NCBI GenBank assembly: GCA_018676675.1
Contig: JABHEG010000042.1
Location: 62,001 to 126,000 of the forward strand
Direction: 5' to 3'
Source of the DNA: Lentisphaerota bacterium
GTDB lineage: Bacteria; Verrucomicrobiota; Lentisphaeria; Oligosphaerales; JABHEG01
Length of the DNA: 64,000 bases
The position numbers and the translations under genes are program-made. The notes beneath the pieces are model-generated. The model ran no database searches, was not told where the DNA came from, and saw nothing but the letters and a program-made list of their open reading frames with translations. This document shows, piece by piece, positions 26,781 to 35,196 of the stretch (its first letter is position 1; each line of letters opens with the position of its first letter).

Positions 26781-28155
26781 CCGCGGGGAGGGGGCAGCCG
26801 AGTTCCCGGGCGAGAACGACGGCATTCCCGGCAGCCTGGCCCAGCTGCATCATCGTCCGGGACAGGCGGGCGGAGCTGGCGGCGATCGATGAGAAGCCGG
26901 CTCCCCGGCAGGCGATCAGGAGATTCCTGTAGCCTCTGGGGACCAGGCATCGATATGGGATTCCGTAGGGAAAGAGCACCTCCGGACAGGCCCCCCCTTG
27001 ACCGTGTCGGTCGAGAGAATGGTCGGCAATGGCGATGATGTCCGGATCGGTCTGCTGATGAAGGCCGCCGACAATGTCGCCTTCAGTCAGCATCTTGTCG
27101 CACACGGTGCGCCAGGACTCGCGTACCCCGAGCATGGGGAAGATCGTGTGCATGCGGAAGTACTGGAACTCGGGGAAGTTGGTCTGCAGGAAGTGCCAAT
27201 GGCAGTGGATGCGACGTCGACACTCGGCGTAGGCCTTCTCCCACCCCAGAGCGAGGAACTCCGGTCCCTCCATGGTCGGGAGCATGTTGATGTTCCGGTC
27301 ACCGTTCGGGTAGTGGTTGACGCAGCTTGAGGTCGGTGTGTCGCGCCACCAGAAATCTGCGGGGATTCCCGGGGGCAAGGGCTCGACTTCGGGCGTGTCG
27401 GTCTTCGCCACGCGGAAGATGAGTGTGGGTGCATTTACCCGCTCGATGTGCTCATCCGGAGCACCGTCTTCGCCAAACGCGCCCTTCGAATCGATTCCCT
27501 GGAGTTGCTCACAACCGGACATCCTGCACAGTGCCCCACACCCCGTACCGTCCACCCAGGATGTGGCGCTGATACGGTGCCCATCCGATAGGGTGGCTTT
27601 GCGGACGATTCCGTCCTGAGCATCTGCCCCGATGAGGGCCGTTCCCAGGCGGACGGCGCAGTTGCCGGTCTCTGAGAACATGTCCATGACCACAGAGTGG
27701 AAGGCATCCGGTTCGAAGGGGACGCCGTGCCAATTTTCCTTGGCCCAGAGCCACTTGTCGTTCAGAAACTCCTCCGGAACGTGCCGACGCAAGGTGTCGA
27801 TGTACTGTCTGCCGGGATCGACGACATTTTCGCCTCCGGGGAACGAAACCCCGGTCATGTCGTGCGGCCATCCGCCATGAGCGCCGGGAAGACAGAAATG
27901 GCGCCCGTTTGAGTAGATGCCGACGGCATCGGGGATCTGTTTCAGGCGCTGGTAGATGTCGAACGGGATGCCCGTTCCCCCCGCTCCCATCTCCCACACA
28001 TTGACCCCACCGATGGTGGCCGTGCCCCCAAGCATATGGCCACGCTCGATGAGAACGACGTTCAGGCCACGTCTCGCTGCGGCCAAGGCCGCCCCAATCC
28101 CTCCGCTTCCGCCGCCGATTACGGCTAGATCAAAGCTCTCGGACGTCTGAATCAT
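26680..28155 (-). CDS. FAD-dependent oxidoreductase (PF12831 type)
   Basis: A 491-residue flavoprotein. The Rossmann dinucleotide motif VIGGGSGGIGAALAAARRG is near the N-terminus, followed by VVLIERGHMLGGTATIGG. The C-terminal FAD contact reads NLLIACRGAGFSSIAASSARL. This family is common in Planctomycetes and Lentisphaerae, often beside glycan degradation genes, but its substrates are mostly unknown. It is 36% or so alike by eye in its core to the C-terminal half of the protein at 30371-32533 (for example HPDIIAVADHSVDIHG versus DPDIIAIADHSLDRHG). ATG 28155 is preferred; a GTG at 28194 adds 13 residues. There is no signal peptide. Confidence 0.83.
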   Translation of the reverse strand: MIQTSESFDLAVIGGGSGGIGAALAAARRGLNVVLIERGHMLGGTATIGGVNVWEMGAGGTGIPFDIYQRLKQIPDAVGIYSNGRHFCLPGAHGGWPHDMTGVSFPGGENVVDPGRQYIDTLRRHVPEEFLNDKWLWAKENWHGVPFEPDAFHSVVMDMFSETGNCAVRLGTALIGADAQDGIVRKATLSDGHRISATSWVDGTGCGALCRMSGCEQLQGIDSKGAFGEDGAPDEHIERVNAPTLIFRVAKTDTPEVEPLPPGIPADFWWRDTPTSSCVNHYPNGDRNINMLPTMEGPEFLALGWEKAYAECRRRIHCHWHFLQTNFPEFQYFRMHTIFPMLGVRESWRTVCDKMLTEGDIVGGLHQQTDPDIIAIADHSLDRHGQGGACPEVLFPYGIPYRCLVPRGYRNLLIACRGAGFSSIAASSARLSRTMMQLGQAAGNAVVLARELGCPLPAVNPQRLRERLCEEHVQLEFPLTDQLQAYIVANQ

Positions 28156-28217
28156 GTCAATATGCTTCCGTGTCTGACTGTTGAGCGCTTTCACTCTCCG
28201 AGGATGCCGTTGCGAGG

Positions 28218-29987
28218 CTATCTTGCATACTCACGCAACGTATACGGCGTTGCCTTCGCGCCATAAATGTCGCGGAAGTAGCGGCCGAACTCCGTGGAGA
28301 GCATGACCGACACCGGGTCATTCCGACGGGGGGTGTTGGTCGCCCATTCGGATGGTGCCAATGTGAGTATATCCTGCCCCTCGCGTTTCACCTGGACGCG
28401 GATAGGCCCGGGCCCGAATGGGATGGTCGTTGAGGCGATGCCGGCTCCGGCTTGGCCGCAGTTGTTGCCGTTAATGTGGACTTCGGCTGGTTCCTTGAGG
28501 ATGGTCACGACCTCGATGCGACTCTCCTCCTCCAGCGTTCCGTAGTCCTTCTCGTTGGTCACTCTCAACGTGACGTCTGTGGTAAGCAGCCGGTCGATGC
28601 GGTGCTTCTTATAGGACACGATCGCGATCTCGCGGTCGTGTCGTTTCGGCCTGTCGAGCCAGATGTTCTTGTAGTGGTTCAGCAGCACACCCAGGGCGAA
28701 GCTGTAGTTGACTTCAGGGATGAGTTGAGTGGCTTCTGTGTAGTCGTTCCATGTGATGAAGCTGACCAGGGGGGAGTCTGCCTTGATCGCTCCTTCGAGA
28801 AGGTCTCGGTAAAGGCGTGTCTGTTGTGTTTTCGTGTAGGGGCGGCAGAGCTCATCGATGGGATCCTCGCCGACTTTCCCGCGTCCGTTCCCTCCCTTCT
28901 CTCCGACTTTGTAGGTGTGCCCGAAGAATCCGGGGTACACACTCGGGCTGAAGAGCCGCTCACGCTTTCGGGCGAGTGCTGCCAAACGCGGGGCAGCTTC
29001 TGACATGTTTCCTTCCGTCCAACGCCAGGCAGCAGGGAAATAGTCGTAGATCAGATTCGCATAGGCGTCGTCACTGCGTCCCCTCATGTGGAAGATGAAT
29101 GCGATCTCCTCGCCGATTTCCCGGGCGAGTTTCTCATAGGCCACCGCGGTTGCGGCAATGCCGGCTCGGTGATGGATGTGGGGCCTGTCGGGGCCACGGA
29201 AGGCATCAACGAAACCCTCCGGCACCCAGGTGTAGACGATGAGCCGTCCATCCGGGCTACGCAGCCAGATTGGGGACTCGGCTGTATCGGCCAGGATCCA
29301 GCGGATGTGTTCTGCCCATTGGGATCGCATTTCGGGCTCCGTGGCGGGATTTCCGGGGGCACACAGGCAGAGCGTTACCCGGAAATCCGGGGCGTGGACC
29401 TCGGCTTCCTTGATGAATGTTTGCACCACGCGGCTGTACTTGCGCAGGAAGCCGTCATGCATGTGGATGGGATAGAAGAACTGGAACCCGTCCAGTCCCA
29501 TCCGGACTGCGGACTTGAGTTCGTGTCGAACAGCTTTTTCGAGGTCGACCAGAGGAGGGTCACGTACCAGCCCGTACATCGGGCAGACGGACTTGGTTCC
29601 CACGACGTCCTCAGCCGCTCCCTCGGGTACGGGGTCAAACGCGCGTGCGAATCCCGGGGCCTGGGGCCAGCCAACCCATGCGGTCATGTGGTGGGCGACG
29701 ACGAGTTTCCGTTGCAGCAGCGGTTCCGACAGGATGTCCCGGTTCCGCATGTTGTCAGGGCTTGGGGGCACGGGAGCCCCGGCGGGAGGACTGGGATGTG
29801 ACGTTCGGTCTTCGGAAGAAACGGTCGTGGCGCCGCCCGGTTCGCGGGGCGGCGAGCTCGCATCATGGCCTTCCTGGCGATCATCGCCGCGCGCGTTCCT
29901 CGGCCTGACCGGGTAGACACATCCCATCATGACGGTCAGGACGGAGAGCACAACCGCAACTCCAAGACATCGGCGCGCAATGATCAT
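28218..29987 (-). CDS. Lipoprotein with GH71/GH99-like catalytic domain
   Basis: A 589-residue predicted lipoprotein: the signal MIIARRCLGVAVVLSVLTVMMGC gives a lipobox ending in Cys23. A low-complexity Pro/Ser linker follows (about 30-75). The main domain (about 80-430) has VVAHHMTAWVG, GLDGFQFFYPIHMH, FRVTLCLCAPGN and SFITWNDYTEATQLIPE, the pattern of GH71/GH99-like (alpha-glucanase or endo-mannosidase-like) barrels, where a WNDYTE-type motif is conserved. A C-terminal beta-domain ends the protein. ATG 29987 has GGAGA eight bases upstream; a longer frame to 30245 runs through a non-coding inverted repeat and is rejected. It is convergent in function with the neighbouring FAD enzymes, but the substrate is unknown. 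Confidence 0.72.
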   Translation of the reverse strand: MIIARRCLGVAVVLSVLTVMMGCVYPVRPRNARGDDRQEGHDASSPPREPGGATTVSSEDRTSHPSPPAGAPVPPSPDNMRNRDILSEPLLQRKLVVAHHMTAWVGWPQAPGFARAFDPVPEGAAEDVVGTKSVCPMYGLVRDPPLVDLEKAVRHELKSAVRMGLDGFQFFYPIHMHDGFLRKYSRVVQTFIKEAEVHAPDFRVTLCLCAPGNPATEPEMRSQWAEHIRWILADTAESPIWLRSPDGRLIVYTWVPEGFVDAFRGPDRPHIHHRAGIAATAVAYEKLAREIGEEIAFIFHMRGRSDDAYANLIYDYFPAAWRWTEGNMSEAAPRLAALARKRERLFSPSVYPGFFGHTYKVGEKGGNGRGKVGEDPIDELCRPYTKTQQTRLYRDLLEGAIKADSPLVSFITWNDYTEATQLIPEVNYSFALGVLLNHYKNIWLDRPKRHDREIAIVSYKKHRIDRLLTTDVTLRVTNEKDYGTLEEESRIEVVTILKEPAEVHINGNNCGQAGAGIASTTIPFGPGPIRVQVKREGQDILTLAPSEWATNTPRRNDPVSVMLSTEFGRYFRDIYGAKATPYTLREYAR

Positions 29988-30133
29988 TGCCGGCTTCTCC
30001 GCTTTCGGGGAAAGAGGTCGTTCGTGTCGTGTAACATGAATCCGTGACCCATCCGGCGCAACAAATGGATCTGGAGCCTGTGATATGACCACCGAGCCGC
30101 GCTCTGTCACCACGAAGGCCCGACTTGGCAATG

Positions 30134-30255
30134 CCTCAGTTACGTGGGGGAGAACTCGAAGATGGCTCGACGGAGTCTCTCCCTCCATCGGACACAGATG
30201 GTCCAGAGAATTTCTGGAGGGAGAGACTCCGTCGAGCCGCCTCACGTAACTGAGG
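30134..30255. repeat. 122-bp two-tier inverted repeat in a divergent intergenic gap
   Basis: Outer arms CCTCAGTTACGTG (30134-30146) and its exact complement (30243-30255), and inner perfect 24-bp arms at 30164-30187 and 30215-30238 (beginning GGCTCGACGGAGTC). A 27-base loop separates the inner arms. The spacers between the tiers are unequal (17 and 4 bases). It occupies the 383-base gap between the start of the GH71/99-like lipoprotein gene and the LamG-FAD gene. No transposase and no credible reading frame are present. It looks like a mobile palindromic element or a strong cruciform/RNA hairpin. The rest of the gap shows nothing recognisable. Confidence 0.9.
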
Positions 30256-30370
30256 GGCTACCCGACTTCAGGTGTGGTGTTTGCCAACTCGCGCGTGCGA
30301 GGTACGTTGGCGGGGCAGTTTTTCGGTACTCAGACCTTCCACTCCCTGACGCCACTCAGGAGTCTACGAC

Positions 30371-32533
30371 ATGCTCAGGTCGCTGCTTCTGCCCATTCTC
30401 GGCACGCTCTCGCTGTTGTTTTCCGCTGCCTCTGTTCGAGCCGTTCCCCGCGACGGACTGCAGCTCTGGCTGGCCGGCGACGGTGGGATGAATCAGGACG
30501 ATGGACGGGTTGTGTCCTGGCGGGACGGATCGGGAGGAGAACACGTTGCAGACGTACCGAGCGGTGAGAAGGCGCCACGCAGAACGACGGCCAGGCGCGG
30601 GGTGGCTTTCGATCAGGGCAGCGTGCTGCAGATCCGCGGCGATGTGCTCGCCCCCACGACGCGGTCTCTGACCGTTGTGGCCGTTGCTTGTGCGGACAGT
30701 GCAGGTTCCGTGGTCATCTATGCCAACCGGACGGGCAGTCGCCCTCTGGTTCAGCTCGACGTCGAGGGCAATGGGCTGGCTCGGTTCATCGTTCGTGACA
30801 GCCGGGGGACGACCGTGCAGTCCCTCACTCCTGCGCCATTGGAGCACCAGGCGGTCTACATGGGCACGTTTGTGACAGGCGACGATGGCATCAGCACGGC
30901 ACGCGTTGTCGTTGGCGAGGAGGAAGGGGATCCTGATTCGGGGAAGCTTGCCATGCCGTTGGCTAATCCGACACACTGGATCGGGGGGCTGCAGGTCGGC
31001 AAGCACCGGTACAGCTTCGATGGCTCGATCAGCGAACTACTCCTCTACGACAGGGCTCTAACAGAAACGGAACGCCGCGAACTCCGCAGACACCTTACGG
31101 ACAAGTACGGTATCAAGCCACCGGCACCCTTCGTACCACCTGAACCGGACTCGTTCGACGTCCTGAACGCGGGGCACGAGTGGGCCTCCCCCAGCGCTGA
31201 ACGTGAGACTGACGTTTGTGTCGTCGGCTGTGGCAGCGGCGGCGTGGGAGCCGTTCTCGCGGCGGCACGGCGAGGAGTCAAGGTCGTCGTCGTCGAGCGT
31301 CAAGCCGTCCTCGGCGGGACAGGCACCAACGCATTCGTGTCGTCGTGGGAGCCCGGGCCTGGGTGTTCCATCGCGGAGGAGCTCTATGAACGGATGCGCC
31401 GGATACCCGGAGGAGCAGGAGTCGCCGTCGGCCAGAAGAAGACCTCAAAGATCCCCATGGGGTTCTATCTGGTCACAGAAGGTGTTCCTTATTCGGAGAC
31501 GCTCCGACGGCTTGGGATGAAGCGCAAAGCTAACGTTTCCTACAAACCCGAGGTCTATGATCGCGCTGCGCGTGAGCTCTTTGCCGAGACAGGTAACGTG
31601 ACCGTGCTGGACAACACCACTTTCTTCAAAGCTGAAGTGGACGGCAAGAGGGTTACGTCCATTCTCGTCAGTGGGGCTGACGGCACGACAACTCGCATCC
31701 GCGCCAAGGTCTTCATAGATTGCACGGGCGACGTGTATGTGTGCCGTTCGGCGGGCTGTGAAACCGTTCTGGGGTTGGATCCCCGCAGTCGTTTTGGGGA
31801 ATCTCTGGCGCCCGAGAAACCCAAACTGGCCCTGAACGCAATTTCGCGATGCTACACCATCCGGCCGAGCGCCAACCCCAGGCGAGAGCCGGCATTGGAC
31901 CCACCGGCGAAGCGTTTCCCACGCTGTGCCTGGATTACCGGATGGCGGGATGGCATCCGCACGATCAACCCGATGCCCATGCTCCCAGGGCGGGCCCTGA
32001 TCGATTTCGGGTACGATGAATGCATGAGGCGTTCGGAACGACTCGCCCGGGCGCACTGGCGCTGGCTTCAGACACACGCGGAGGTCGCGGGATATGAACT
32101 GAACCAAATCGCGCCAATGTTGGGGATTCGTGAGGGGCATCGCGTCGTCACTGAGTATGTGCTGAACCAGGCGGACCTGGAGGCAGGACTTCCCAACCAG
32201 GCGCATCCCGATATCATCGCCGTTGCGGACCATTCCGTGGACATCCACGGTGGCGGAGGGGTGAAGCTGGACCTGAAGACTGCTTACGGGATCCCGCACC
32301 GTTGCTTGATCCCGAAAGGTGGCTGGACCAATCTCATGGTGGCCTGTCGTGGCAGCGGCTTCAGCAGAATTGCGGCCTCAAGCTGTCGTCTGGAGCGCTC
32401 AATGATTCAGCTTGGTCACGCGGCGGGAGCGGGGGCGGCGATGGCGGTCAAGGGCGACTGCCCCGTAGGTGATATCGATGTTCCGGCTCTCGTTCGCGAA
32501 CTGGACGCCAAGTCCCGCTATCCAGCTCCGTGA
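30371..32533 (+). CDS. LamG/concanavalin-like domain fused to FAD-dependent oxidoreductase
   Basis: A 720-residue exported protein. Signal peptide about 1-24; a LamG-like beta-sandwich at 25-250 (GLQLWLAGDGG opening, then WIGGLQVGKHRYSFDGSISELLLYDRALT, the typical closing strands). From about 275 an FAD oxidoreductase begins: CVVGCGSGGVGAVLAAARRG and VVVVERQAVLGGTGTNAF. The C-terminal contact is NLMVACRGSGFSRIAASSCRL. The catalytic half is a paralogue of the gene at 26680-28155, which lacks the LamG part and signal peptide. The fusion suggests the flavoenzyme works on or near a bound polysaccharide outside the cytoplasm (inference). The stop is close to the next gene, so an operon is likely. 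Confidence 0.83.
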   Translation: MLRSLLLPILGTLSLLFSAASVRAVPRDGLQLWLAGDGGMNQDDGRVVSWRDGSGGEHVADVPSGEKAPRRTTARRGVAFDQGSVLQIRGDVLAPTTRSLTVVAVACADSAGSVVIYANRTGSRPLVQLDVEGNGLARFIVRDSRGTTVQSLTPAPLEHQAVYMGTFVTGDDGISTARVVVGEEEGDPDSGKLAMPLANPTHWIGGLQVGKHRYSFDGSISELLLYDRALTETERRELRRHLTDKYGIKPPAPFVPPEPDSFDVLNAGHEWASPSAERETDVCVVGCGSGGVGAVLAAARRGVKVVVVERQAVLGGTGTNAFVSSWEPGPGCSIAEELYERMRRIPGGAGVAVGQKKTSKIPMGFYLVTEGVPYSETLRRLGMKRKANVSYKPEVYDRAARELFAETGNVTVLDNTTFFKAEVDGKRVTSILVSGADGTTTRIRAKVFIDCTGDVYVCRSAGCETVLGLDPRSRFGESLAPEKPKLALNAISRCYTIRPSANPRREPALDPPAKRFPRCAWITGWRDGIRTINPMPMLPGRALIDFGYDECMRRSERLARAHWRWLQTHAEVAGYELNQIAPMLGIREGHRVVTEYVLNQADLEAGLPNQAHPDIIAVADHSVDIHGGGGVKLDLKTAYGIPHRCLIPKGGWTNLMVACRGSGFSRIAASSCRLERSMIQLGHAAGAGAAMAVKGDCPVGDIDVPALVRELDAKSRYPAP

Positions 32534-32568
32534 GTCGTTTTCTTACTGGACAAAGAGAGGTGATCTTC

Positions 32569-34869
32569 ATGGCGAGTACATTCCCGCTGACACTCGGGGC
32601 AATCACAGCTGTTCTGGCAGGTGGTATCGTTGCCTGTTCCGCCGACGGTGCGCCTCTGACGCTTGCTGAAGCCGGCAAATCGAAGGCTGTTATTGTGGTT
32701 GGGGAGGGGGCTTCAGCCCCGATTCGGAAGGCAGCCGACGAATTGCAGAAACACATCCGAAAGGCCGCCGGCGCCGTGCTCGCGGTCATGGCGCCTGACA
32801 GCGTGCCGCCCGATGCTATCTGTGTCTGCGTCGGGCCATCGAGAACGGCCGACGCTCTCTTCGGCCCCGTTGACACTGCCAGCCTTGGGCACGATGGCAT
32901 CGTGATGCGCACGACTGCCGGGGGCCTGCTCCTCACCGGGCGTCCCCCACGCGGAACGCTGTACGCGGTTTACACATTTCTCGAGGAGATTGTCGGCTGT
33001 CGCTGGTGGACCTCTACCGAGTCCCGCATCCCGCAACATCAGCGCCTTGTCGTACCTGATCTGGACACGGCCTACGCTCCTGCCCTGCGTTCCCGTGAGG
33101 CCTTCTATCGCGACGCGTTCAACGGCCCGTTCGCAGCCCGACTGAAGCTCAATGGCCATTTCATGCGCATCCCCGCCGAGCTCGGCGGACGGCTTCGCCT
33201 CATTGGCTGGTGCCACACCTTCAACCGACTCATTCCACCGGCAACGTATTTTGAGAAACACCCGGAGTGGTTCTCTGAGATCAACGGGGAGCGGAAGCAT
33301 GAACGCACTCAGCTCTGCTTGACCAATCTCGCCATGCGGGCAGAGCTGACGAAGAATGCCTTGGAGTGGATTCGCAAGGAGGCCGATGCGGGGATCATCT
33401 CCATCTCACAGAACGATTGGGGAGGAAGGTGTGAGTGTGCGGCTTGCCGTGAGGTCGAGGAGCAGGAAGGCAGCCCATCGGGTCTACTGGTTCATTTCGT
33501 GAATGCTGTTGCGGCGGACATCGGGAAGGAGTTTCCCGACATTCTGGTCGAGACGCTTGCCTACCAATACACGCGTCAGGCGCCACGTCACGTGCGCCCA
33601 CGCCGAAATGTCGTCATACGTCTGTGTTCGATCGAGTGCTCCTACGCGCAGCCGCTGGAGTCGGGATCGCTGAACGAGAAATTCCGGGCGGACATCGAGG
33701 CTTGGAGCGCCATCTCCCCACAGCTCTACATTTGGAACTACGTCACGAACTTTGCCAACTGCCTCCTGCCGCACCCGAACATGCGGGCGCTTGGGCAAGA
33801 CATCCGGCTGTTCGTGAAACACAAGACCCTTGGGCTGTTCGAGCAGGGCGATGCCTATACGACGACCGGTGACTTCGTGCGAATGCGCGCCTGGGTTCTG
33901 GCGCACTTGATGTGGGACCCGAGCCGCGATCAAGGGGCGCTGACGCGCGAGTTCATGGAAGGCTATTACGGGCCGGCCGCGCCCTACCTGCTCGCGTATC
34001 TTGAGCTGGTTCACGAGGCCGTGGCCAAAACCGACATCCGGCTGCGTTGCTACATGCAGGACACCTCATCCTGGCTCCCCTTCGAGTCAGTGAACGCTGC
34101 AACGGGGTTGTTCAATCAGGCGGCGGTTGCGGTGGCAGACCGCCCCGAACTTGCGGCACGGGTAGAGCGCGAACGTCTTGTCTTGGACCATGTCTGGCTC
34201 AAGCGTTACCACGCTCTGCGCCGACAGGCGAAGCGGCGGGATGTGGACTTCCTTGGCCCCGCGGATCCGGCGGCTGCCTGCAAGGCGTGGGTGGAGCTGA
34301 ATCGGGAGCACGGGAACACGCACTACGGCGAGGGGCGTGCATTCGAGCCCTACGCGGCTGCATTGCAGCGCCGGTTTGCGCCTCCCGGTCCGCCCCCGGA
34401 GCAGTGCAAGGGCCTGGACGAGGAGAAGTGGATAGACCTTCAGGACAGTCGCTTCCGACTCCACGGCGTGGGGCGTTGGGTCGAGTATGTCGATGATCCT
34501 GCGTCATCCAATGGTTCGGCCGTGCGCATGCCCGGCAGTCACCACCAATGGGCTGCCCAGTGTGAGATGCCGGAGGAACTGGAACCGGGGCAGTTTTGGC
34601 GCTGCTTTGTTGTCGCCCGGTGCGAGGCCAACGCCCAAACAGGCGTCGGTATTCAGATGGGTATCTACGACCGAGCCGCGAAGAAAGGCGTGGCCGATCG
34701 GAGCATTTCCATCGAAGAGAGTGCCGGCCAGGACTACCGCGTTTTTGATCTGGGGACACATGAACTCACTGACAGCAAGTACTTCTGGGTGGCCCCGTGC
34801 ATGAGCCCGGATGACGTCAAAGCTGTGTACGTGGACCGCATCTTCGTGATTCGTGCGGATCGCCCGTAG
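32569..34869 (+). CDS. DUF4838-type glycoside hydrolase-like protein
   Basis: A 766-residue exported protein. The signal peptide ends near residue 26. Residues 30-150 form a GH67/GH20-type N-terminal accessory domain (AADELQKHIRKAAGAVL, GRPPRGTLYAVYTFLEEIVGCRWW). The central DUF4838 region (about 150-480) has WCHTFNRLIPPATYFEKHPEWFSE, ISISQNDWGGRCEC, YIWNYVTNF and a long helical tail. The C-terminal 130 residues are beta-rich. DUF4838 proteins are frequent in Lentisphaerae and Planctomycetes and are presumed glycosidases; no activity is asserted here. ATG 32569 has AGAGAGG eight bases upstream. It lies 35 bases after the LamG-FAD gene. Confidence 0.82.
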   Translation: MASTFPLTLGAITAVLAGGIVACSADGAPLTLAEAGKSKAVIVVGEGASAPIRKAADELQKHIRKAAGAVLAVMAPDSVPPDAICVCVGPSRTADALFGPVDTASLGHDGIVMRTTAGGLLLTGRPPRGTLYAVYTFLEEIVGCRWWTSTESRIPQHQRLVVPDLDTAYAPALRSREAFYRDAFNGPFAARLKLNGHFMRIPAELGGRLRLIGWCHTFNRLIPPATYFEKHPEWFSEINGERKHERTQLCLTNLAMRAELTKNALEWIRKEADAGIISISQNDWGGRCECAACREVEEQEGSPSGLLVHFVNAVAADIGKEFPDILVETLAYQYTRQAPRHVRPRRNVVIRLCSIECSYAQPLESGSLNEKFRADIEAWSAISPQLYIWNYVTNFANCLLPHPNMRALGQDIRLFVKHKTLGLFEQGDAYTTTGDFVRMRAWVLAHLMWDPSRDQGALTREFMEGYYGPAAPYLLAYLELVHEAVAKTDIRLRCYMQDTSSWLPFESVNAATGLFNQAAVAVADRPELAARVERERLVLDHVWLKRYHALRRQAKRRDVDFLGPADPAAACKAWVELNREHGNTHYGEGRAFEPYAAALQRRFAPPGPPPEQCKGLDEEKWIDLQDSRFRLHGVGRWVEYVDDPASSNGSAVRMPGSHHQWAAQCEMPEELEPGQFWRCFVVARCEANAQTGVGIQMGIYDRAAKKGVADRSISIEESAGQDYRVFDLGTHELTDSKYFWVAPCMSPDDVKAVYVDRIFVIRADRP

Positions 34870-35196
34870 CTCTTCGGGGCCGTCTGGCCAGGTCTCAGAG
34901 CACCTTGTGCGGGAGTCCAGGCGGCCGGAGAAGAATCGAGTGACACCAGAGATCCCACGCAGGTCCTGTGTGGAGGGGGCGACAGTGTTGCACCGGCTCT
35001 TCCGCCGGACGAGCCCGGCTTTCGCCAGCTGTTCTATCGCTTACATCCGAGTGTGTAACTGCCCAGAGGGCCATGGAGGAGCCGGTTCTCCGTAACCGGC
35101 CTGGCCGCTTGCGGAGAAGCGGCGCCTCCAACGCGGTGTTGCGGCCAGCAGTTCCGTGCTCAGAAACGGTGTAGCTACACACGAGGCGGTCTGAAC
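34870..35196. other. 327-base convergent intergenic gap
   Basis: No gene is supported here. It contains several GC-rich hairpins, including CCGGCTCTTCCGCCGG near 34993 and the 55-bp palindrome listed separately. It separates the convergent DUF4838 and heparinase-like genes, so hairpins may also act as bidirectional terminators, though no clear U-tract follows them. Confidence 0.6.
35075..35129. repeat. 55-bp imperfect palindrome (REP-like)
   Basis: From GGAGGAGCCGGTTCTCCG to CGGAGAAGCGGCGCCTCC the segment is its own reverse complement except for scattered mismatches. It is centred on the CCTGG near 35102. It lies between convergent genes. The size, GC content and location fit a REP/BIME-type element or a structured RNA terminator. 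Confidence 0.85.

Noticed and set aside
29988..30245. N-terminal extension of the GH71/99-like lipoprotein gene
   Set aside because: It would translate the inverted repeat, and a good lipoprotein signal with a ribosome site starts at 29987.
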